Assembly: GCF_023509525.1 (NCBI RefSeq)
Contig: NZ_JAKNCJ010000003.1
Location: 1-64,000 of the forward strand
Direction: 5' to 3'
Source of the DNA: Brachybacterium equifaecis
GTDB lineage: Bacteria > Actinomycetota > Actinomycetes > Actinomycetales > Dermabacteraceae
DNA length: 64,000 nucleotides
In this document: positions 59,503 through 64,000 of the stretch, piece by piece
Numbering within the stretch: position 1 is the stretch's first letter
How the letters are laid out: every line of letters begins with the position of its first letter
Notes under the pieces: model-generated
Seen by the model: the letters and a program-made list of their open reading frames with translations, nothing else
The model's database searches: none
What the model was told of the DNA's origin: nothing
Made by a program: the position numbers and the translations under genes

Positions 59503-59526
59503 GGTAGCCTAGAGGCAAGGCCTACC
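59503..59526 (+). promoter_or_regulatory. Candidate promoter/operator of the DUF262-HEPN-methyltransferase operon
   Basis: GGTAGCCT (59503-59510) and AGGCCTACC (59518-59526) form an imperfect inverted repeat that overlaps a TAGCCT -10-like hexamer. A very strong ribosome-binding site (AAGGAGGAGG) lies just before the ATG at 59562. Upstream of this is a non-coding gap to the previous gene. Confidence 0.35.
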
Positions 59527-59561
59527 TGTCGGAGGTGAAGCAAGCAGAAGGAGGAGGTGCG

Positions 59562-60647
59562 ATGGTGGCGCGGTCCAAGGATCGACCGACTGCGGAGCAG
59601 ATCGAGCTTGCCGAAGCGCAGATCGTTGAGCAGTCCAAACGAATCGACTTCTTCCTCACGGAGTATTCCGTCGAGCTGCTGGCCCAGAAGGTCCGCGACG
59701 GCGAATATGTCGTGCCCGCGTATCAGCGCGAGTTCACCTGGGAGGAGCGTCGTAAGTCTCGGTTCATTGAGTCATTGATTATGGGTCTTCCGATTCCGTT
59801 CATCTTCTTCTGGGAGATGCCGGACGGGCGGCTGGAAATCGTTGACGGCTCGCAGAGACTGCGCACTATCGAAGAGTTCATTTACGGCGGATTCCAGCTT
59901 GGCGAACTTGATCCTCTGACACATCTGTCGGGATTCCGTTTCGATGACCTCCCCGAGTCGAGGCAGCGAAAGATCAAGAACCGATCAGTTCGCGGCATCG
60001 TTCTGAATGAGCATGCCGATGAGGCGGCGCGGCTCGACATGTTTGAGCGCATCAACACGGGCAGCAAGATCGCCAACAATGCAGAGATTCGTCGTGGCGC
60101 TCTCGCTGGGCCGTTCCTGGACGTTGTAACTGAACTTGCTAACGTGCCGCTCCTTGCCCAGCTCGCGCCGATGCCAGCGAAGGCCAAGAGAGAGCGTGGC
60201 TACGAGGAACTCGTCACGCGACTCTTCGCTTACGGAGACGGTCTTGACGGCTATCGAGACCGGCCTTCCGACTTCCTCTTCACTTACTCAAAGAAGATGA
60301 ATCAAGAGTTCGCTTCAAACCCGGACCTGGCGGACGCATATCGCCAGCGGTTCAATGCTGTTCTTGATTTTGTGTCACGCAATTTCCCGTTCGGATTCCG
60401 TAAAGCCGAGAAGAGCACGGCCACGCCGCGGACGCGATTCGAGTCGATTGCTATCGGCGTTGACCGGGCACTGGCTGAGATGCCGGAGCTTGCCGACCGC
60501 CCGGCCGACCAGATTGATGTCGCCTCCTGGATTGGTCTGCCGGAGTTCCAGAAGATCACGAGTTCGGACGGTGCGAATGCGATCGCTCGCCTTCGCGGAC
60601 GTATTGATTTCGTGAAGCACAAGCTGGTGGGGCATGGCGACGATTGA
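59562..60647 (+). CDS. DUF262 (GmrS/ParB-superfamily NTPase-like) protein
   Basis: The ATG at 59562, behind AAGGAGGAGG, gives 361 residues. The DUF262 core shows VVPAYQREFTWEERRKSRFI (about 45-65), IPFIFFWEM and the family motif IVDGSQRLRTIEEF (about 90-103), where DGQQR is usual. The C-terminal half is helical (FERINTGSKIANNAEIRRGA). DUF262 is the nucleotide-hydrolysing part of GmrSD type IV restriction enzymes; the DUF1524 nuclease normally fused to it is missing. Instead the next gene encodes a HEPN RNase-like protein. The two reading frames overlap by 14 bases. Confidence 0.82.
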   Translation: MVARSKDRPTAEQIELAEAQIVEQSKRIDFFLTEYSVELLAQKVRDGEYVVPAYQREFTWEERRKSRFIESLIMGLPIPFIFFWEMPDGRLEIVDGSQRLRTIEEFIYGGFQLGELDPLTHLSGFRFDDLPESRQRKIKNRSVRGIVLNEHADEAARLDMFERINTGSKIANNAEIRRGALAGPFLDVVTELANVPLLAQLAPMPAKAKRERGYEELVTRLFAYGDGLDGYRDRPSDFLFTYSKKMNQEFASNPDLADAYRQRFNAVLDFVSRNFPFGFRKAEKSTATPRTRFESIAIGVDRALAEMPELADRPADQIDVASWIGLPEFQKITSSDGANAIARLRGRIDFVKHKLVGHGDD

Positions 60648-61386
60648 TCTTGCTCCGTTTTTTGAGGAGAGGTACGAAGAAATAGAGGCGTACCTCTCTT
60701 TTCCGCAGAACGTCGAGGATGCCGCCCGCGAGGGCACACCCCGCCTGCGTGGAACCGACGCTCCGATCACCACTGAGCAGAAGAAGATTCTCAACTCAAG
60801 TCTCTACCTACAGCTCTACAACCTCGTAGAAGCCACCGTGCTCCGATGCTTGGAAGCGGTTGTCGCCGCCGTCGAGGAAGCGGAACGGCGTCCGAGCGAG
60901 CTAAGCACTGGTCTCCGAACTGAGTGGGTGCGTTCGATCGCGCGCACTCATAGCGATCTGGGGCCGGACAAACGTCTGCAAGCGGCACTTGATCTGTGCG
61001 AGCAGTTGTTGCAGCAGATGCCTGTCAAAGGGTTCAAGATCGAACCTGGTGGGGGCGGAAACTGGGACGACTCTTCGATTGAGAAGATATGTGAACGAGT
61101 TGGCTGTGGCCTGACGCTCTCACCTGATGTCCTCGAAGCGGCAAAGCGTCACATTCGAGATGACATGGGCGCCCTCAAACTAGTTAAGAACCGTCGCAAC
61201 GGACTTGCTCATGGGTCGCTGTCATTCGTTGACTGCAGCGATGGCGTGACGGTAGCGGAGCTCAAGGTCCTCGCTACTGCGGTCGGAGACTATCTGAGAG
61301 AAGCAGTTGGATGTTTCGTGAGCTTTATCCAGGTCGAGATTGCGAAGAGCAAAGAGCAGATGGAGACGGAAGGAGTGGTCGCTTGA
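60634..61386 (+). CDS. HEPN nuclease, MAE_28990/MAE_18760 type
   Basis: The 250-residue helical protein has the HEPN catalytic motif RNGLAH (R-x4-H, within KLVKNRRNGLAHGSLSF at about residue 188-204). Its N-terminal half contains LNSSLYLQLYNLVEATVLRC. HEPN proteins with this motif are usually metal-independent RNases that act as effectors in abortive-infection and toxin systems. It overlaps the DUF262 gene by 14 bases and the methyltransferase ATG by 1 base, so all three proteins are made together. Codon use is AT-richer than in the transfer genes. Confidence 0.78.
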   Translation: MATIDLAPFFEERYEEIEAYLSFPQNVEDAAREGTPRLRGTDAPITTEQKKILNSSLYLQLYNLVEATVLRCLEAVVAAVEEAERRPSELSTGLRTEWVRSIARTHSDLGPDKRLQAALDLCEQLLQQMPVKGFKIEPGGGGNWDDSSIEKICERVGCGLTLSPDVLEAAKRHIRDDMGALKLVKNRRNGLAHGSLSFVDCSDGVTVAELKVLATAVGDYLREAVGCFVSFIQVEIAKSKEQMETEGVVA

Positions 61387-62513
61387 TGAGTGAGGGCGAG
61401 AACGCTCCGACGATTCGTGCCGTCGATCTGTTCTGCGGAGTTGGCGGCCTGACATACGGCCTCGTCCAGGCAGGTATCGAAGTTGTTGCGGGCATCGATA
61501 TCGACCCGGCGTGCAAGTATCCCTACGAGGCCAATAACAAGGCCAAGTTCATTGAACGTGATGTCAATGAACTTTCGGCGTCTGACGTTGCAGCCATGAT
61601 TGGCGGTGCCGACATCAGCATGATCGCTGGATGCGCCCCATGCCAGCCGTTTTCAACGTACAGCCGGTCGGGCAGGAGCAAGAAGCGCGGAGACGACTGG
61701 CAACTTGTTGAGACGTTCGGCAAGCTCGTGAAGGAAGTCCAGCCCGATCTGGTCACGATGGAGAATGTTCCTCAGTTACTCGACCATCCCGTCTTCGATC
61801 AGTTCTTGGAGAACTTGGATGGCTATTCAGTTGAGTGGTCTGTCGTTCAAGCGGTCCGGGTGGGCATCCCGCAGACACGCAAGCGCCTGGTTCTCATCGC
61901 CTCCAAGCTGGGCGCTGACGGCCTCACGCTGGCGCAAGACACCGAGCGTGTGAGGACCGTGCGGGAGGCCATCGGTCGCCTCCGTCCGATCGAGGCTGGT
62001 GAGTCAGACCCGAAAGACCGTCTGCATGTCGCGTCACGATTGAGTAAAACCAACCTTGAACGGATACGCCACTCGAAGCCGGGCGGTACATGGCGCGACT
62101 GGCCCGATGCGCTCCAGGCCGCCTGTCATCGGAAGAGCACGGGCGCCACGTATCCGAGTGTGTATGGCCGGATGTCGTGGGACGACGCGAGTCCGACGAT
62201 CACTACCCAGTGCTTCGGGTACGGGAACGGGCGGTTCGGTCACCCCGAGCAGGATCGGGCCATCTCCTTGCGGGAAGCTGCGATCTTGCAGACCTTCCCA
62301 CCCAAGTACAAGTTCGTACCTCCGGGCGAGCCCGTCCGCTTCAGCGTGCTGGGACGCCTCATCGGCAACGCCGTACCAGTGCGCCTCGGCGAGGTTGTTG
62401 GCCAGACGATCGTCGCGCACGCTTCGCGGTTCCGGCCGCCGGAGAGCCGAGTTGGGGCTGAGCGAGGGACGCCAGGACAAGAGCCACGCGGCGATCATCT
62501 CGCTCGGTCGTAG
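61386..62513 (+). CDS. C5 DNA methyltransferase of the defence-like operon
   Basis: The ATG at 61386 overlaps the HEPN stop (TGATG) and gives 375 residues. All key motifs are present: AVDLFCGVGGLTYGLVQAGI (I), GCAPCQPFSTYSRS with the catalytic Cys (IV, about residue 81), TMENVPQLL (VI), QTRKRLVLIAS (VIII) and GNAVPVRLG (X). It is probably active, unlike the C5 methyltransferase near the relaxase. In this operon it most likely marks self DNA so that the DUF262-HEPN pair spares it (inference). The target sequence is unknown. The coding end carries the first bases of the right-end repeat array. Confidence 0.87.
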   Translation: MSEGENAPTIRAVDLFCGVGGLTYGLVQAGIEVVAGIDIDPACKYPYEANNKAKFIERDVNELSASDVAAMIGGADISMIAGCAPCQPFSTYSRSGRSKKRGDDWQLVETFGKLVKEVQPDLVTMENVPQLLDHPVFDQFLENLDGYSVEWSVVQAVRVGIPQTRKRLVLIASKLGADGLTLAQDTERVRTVREAIGRLRPIEAGESDPKDRLHVASRLSKTNLERIRHSKPGGTWRDWPDALQAACHRKSTGATYPSVYGRMSWDDASPTITTQCFGYGNGRFGHPEQDRAISLREAAILQTFPPKYKFVPPGEPVRFSVLGRLIGNAVPVRLGEVVGQTIVAHASRFRPPESRVGAERGTPGQEPRGDHLARS

Positions 62514-62543
62514 GGGGACCAGAAGGGGACCAGAAGGGGACCA
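62514..62543 (+). repeat. Right-end array of three 11-bp repeats (GGGGACCA)
   Basis: GGGGACCA starts at 62514, 62525 and 62536 with exact 11-base spacing (unit GGGGACCAGAA). The same unit occurs as two pairs at the left end. The position, between the last gene and attR, suggests arm-type or excisionase binding sites. Confidence 0.6.
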
Positions 62544-62635
62544 GAATCATGCAAACCATGCATCCCGTGACGTGTTCTGCATGATCTGACCCCGGAATCA
62601 CGCGGAATCCGGCTTGGTCGGAGCCGTTTGGACGC

Positions 62636-62680
62636 CTGGGGGTCAAGGGGTCGCAGGTTCAAATCCTGTCAGCCCGACCA
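62636..62680 (+). pseudogene. attR core and 3' half of the host tRNA-Pro(GGG)
   Basis: The 16-bp core CTGGGGGTCAAGGGGT (62636-62651) is followed by the T-arm GCAGG/CCTGT and the acceptor strand CAGCCCG (62670-62676), then A and an encoded CCA. The acceptor pairs perfectly with CGGGCTG at 26125-26131 and not with the element's tRNA (CGGGATG). It is the displaced 3' part of the split host gene and has no 5' half or promoter here. Confidence 0.85.
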
Positions 62681-62682
62681 TT

Positions 62683-62734
62683 GTCCTGAGTCGCGACATC
62701 ATTGACAGATGATGTCGCGGCTCAGGACTTTTTT
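62683..62734 (+). terminator. Strong intrinsic terminator of the host tRNA-Pro
   Basis: A 20-bp stem with one G-T pair (62683-62702 with 62709-62728) and a 6-base loop is followed by six T (62729-62734). Ordinarily it would end the tRNA transcript; after integration it is separated from that promoter by the element. Confidence 0.85.
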
Positions 62735-62856
62735 GCGTGGGTTCACGTTTCCCGGCAAGCCCTCCCGTGGAGGCTGTGTCCTAGGGGCGCTTGGTAGCAG
62801 GGGGTGAGCCACCGCATGGCTCTGGGGCCAGCCTCGCGGGATTTCCCCACGACTGT

Positions 62857-62877
62857 GGTTGCGCGTCACGCACAACC
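62857..62877. terminator. Hairpin downstream of the membrane-protein gene
   Basis: Ten-base arms (62857-62866 and 62868-62877, with one mismatch; core GGTTG...CAACC) face each other with almost no loop, so a few inner pairs must open. It lies 33 bases past the stop of the minus-strand gene at 62910. Confidence 0.35.
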
Positions 62878-62909
62878 GGGGGTCGGCTGGAGCCCACCAA
62901 TCCGCTCGC

Positions 62910-63371
62910 TCAGATCCTGCGGATCCCTTCCTGGCCCCGGCGCACCGCGGCCCCGAACACAGCGGCACCGAGGATCCCTACCAGCATGCGGATCGAGCCG
63001 ATCAGCGGGAGCTGCAGGAGCAGCATGAACAGGGAGAACCCCTCGCTCGTGGCGCCTCCGAGAGCGAACCCAGCGATCAGCGCTGGAGCGATGCACCAGA
63101 CGGCGACGGCAGCTGCGGCGGCTCGCACGGTGGTGCTCAGACGGCTCGGGGACTTCAGTGCCAGGAGCAGCATCGTGCAGAAGAGCAGACCTCCGATGGG
63201 GTTCGCGATCAGCCACGTCAGCATCGCTTCCCCTCCGCGCAGGAGGATCTCCGCTGCGGTCATCGCAGTCGTCCCGAGGGAGCAGAGCGCGGCAGCGAGC
63301 AGGATCCGTCGGCGCAGTGCCCGCGGCTCCGGGGCAGCCGGCGCGCCGTAGCGTGCACGGAGATCCGTCAT
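62910..63371 (-). CDS. Small integral membrane protein of unknown function
   Basis: I start at the ATG at 63371 (153 residues); the longer frame overlaps the GltS-like gene and has no support. About four helices are visible (LAAALCSLGTTAMTAAEILL, LTWLIANPIGGLLFCTMLLL, AAAVAVWCIAPALIAGFALG and SLFMLLLQLPLIGSIRMLVG). No family is recognised. It lies 65 bases downstream of the symporter gene on the same strand and may be co-transcribed. Confidence 0.6.
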   Translation of the reverse strand: MTDLRARYGAPAAPEPRALRRRILLAAALCSLGTTAMTAAEILLRGGEAMLTWLIANPIGGLLFCTMLLLALKSPSRLSTTVRAAAAAVAVWCIAPALIAGFALGGATSEGFSLFMLLLQLPLIGSIRMLVGILGAAVFGAAVRRGQEGIRRI

Positions 63372-63436
63372 GACCGATCCCCTCTTCCATCCGATGCCGT
63401 CTGCAGTCATGGCATACTCTGGCACCCGCGCGGCAA

Positions 63437-64000
63437 TCAGGCCACGCGCTGCTGCGCAGCTCGGCTCGGCCTCTGCGCCCGCACCAGCACCCACAGCCCC
63501 ACCAGCGCGATCACACTCCAGATCAGCGCGACGCTCCATGACGCGCCGGCGATCACCAGCAGCGGCGCGATGGCGACGGCCGCGCCCTCGATCGGGATCA
63601 GCGGGATGTACGCGTAGCCGAAGTCCTCGACAGTGCCTGACTCCTGCTCGGGGTCCACGATCCGCAGCAGCGCGATGCCGGTGGCGACCGAGCCCGTGGC
63701 CCAGCCCCAGGTGAAGATCTGCTTCTCGAACCAATTCCGGCCGAGGAACCGCGGTGCGATGACGAGCCCCAGGAACAGGCAGAACGCCAGGCCGAGCACG
63801 AAGATCAGCAGCAGTGATCCGACGTGCTGGGCGACGAAGGCGGGCTGGATCGAGACCATCCCGCACACGATCAGCACGTCGGACGCCGCACCGGAGAGCG
63901 ACTTCGTCGTCGCCGGGTCCACCACGCGGATCGCGCCGAGGCGCGCCATCGCCCAGCGCACGAGGATGCCCACGAGGAACGCGGTCGTGAACAGCGGCAG
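63437..64000 (-). CDS. Sodium/glutamate symporter (GltS-like), C-terminal part (window edge)
   Basis: At least 187 codons are in frame and continue beyond position 64000 (upstream LPLFTTAFLVGILVRW). Several membrane helices are present, with the GltS hallmark near FEKQIFTWGWATGSVATGIA and LLRIVDPEQES, and a final segment IPLIPIEGAAVAIAPLLVI. GltS proteins couple sodium entry to glutamate uptake. Because the N-terminal half is missing, the assignment is to family only; a related anion:Na symporter is possible. Confidence 0.72.
   Translation of the reverse strand: MPLFTTAFLVGILVRWAMARLGAIRVVDPATTKSLSGAASDVLIVCGMVSIQPAFVAQHVGSLLLIFVLGLAFCLFLGLVIAPRFLGRNWFEKQIFTWGWATGSVATGIALLRIVDPEQESGTVEDFGYAYIPLIPIEGAAVAIAPLLVIAGASWSVALIWSVIALVGLWVLVRAQRPSRAAQQRVA

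Noticed and set aside
62514-62543. Short phased repeats as a CRISPR array
   Set aside because: The unit is only 11 bases with no unique spacers; no cas genes are in the window. Arm-site repeats fit better.

Overview
The window is high-GC DNA from a Gram-positive actinobacterium. The GarA/FtsR/MerR cluster, the PAC2 and TIGR03085 proteins, the MMPL-YhgE pair and frequent GTG starts fit an order such as Micrococcales, possibly a Brachybacterium-like genus. The genus is inference. The host chromosome occupies about 1-26156 and 62652-64000, and a 36.5 kb integrative conjugative element (ICE) lies between.

Host left arm. The window opens inside the end of an IS3-family insertion sequence that has cut the gene for an S66 (LD-carboxypeptidase) family peptidase. 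A TetR regulator follows, divergent from an MMPL transporter coupled to a YhgE/Pip membrane protein. Next come a queuosine-precursor transporter, a Bcr/CflA-type drug exporter and a complete CUT1 sugar ABC importer (two permeases, lipoprotein, MsmK-type ATPase). After these are a winged-helix protein, a short-chain dehydrogenase, a coupled pair (PLP-dependent aldolase and sugar-lactone oxidase), PAC2 and TIGR03085 proteins, a THUMP-type methyltransferase, a ParA ATPase, the GarA (FHA) - FtsR - MerR cluster and a SAM methyltransferase.

The ICE (26157-62651). A 16-bp direct repeat (CTGGGGGTCAAGGGGT) marks both ends. It covers the anticodon loop and 3' anticodon stem of a tRNA-Pro(GGG) gene. Integration splits the host tRNA: the 5' half is at 26125-26172 and the 3' half, with its encoded CCA and terminator, is at 62636-62734. 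The element carries a complete tRNA-Pro(GGG) of its own 33 bp inside the left junction. Arrays of an 11-bp repeat around GGGGACCA sit inside both ends and look like recombinase or excisionase arm sites. From right to left on the minus strand runs one long, largely overlapping backbone operon: ArdC-like protein, primase-polymerase, DUF2637 protein, ParB, T4SS parts (M23 hydrolase, two small paralogous membrane proteins, TrbL-like, SCO6880, VirB4-like ATPase, coupling protein), DUF4913, excisionase and tyrosine integrase. A TraA/MobF relaxase-helicase lies at 51870-55433 with a candidate oriT just upstream.

ICE cargo. Two antibiotic-resistance-type operons (ABC-F plus Mef-like MFS; and a Cmx-type chloramphenicol exporter) each end with a gene for a closely similar AraC-family regulator, and they flank the DNA methyltransferase and relaxase. 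Other cargo is an ArsR-VOC pair, an HTH regulator with a SnoaL-like protein, DprA, and a tight three-gene operon at the right end: DUF262 NTPase-like protein, MAE_28990-type HEPN nuclease and a C5 DNA methyltransferase. This operon looks like a self-marking defence system. The second C5 methyltransferase, next to the relaxase, has Tyr in place of the catalytic Cys.

Host right arm. After the tRNA terminator come a small membrane protein and a partial GltS-like sodium/glutamate symporter that runs off the window.
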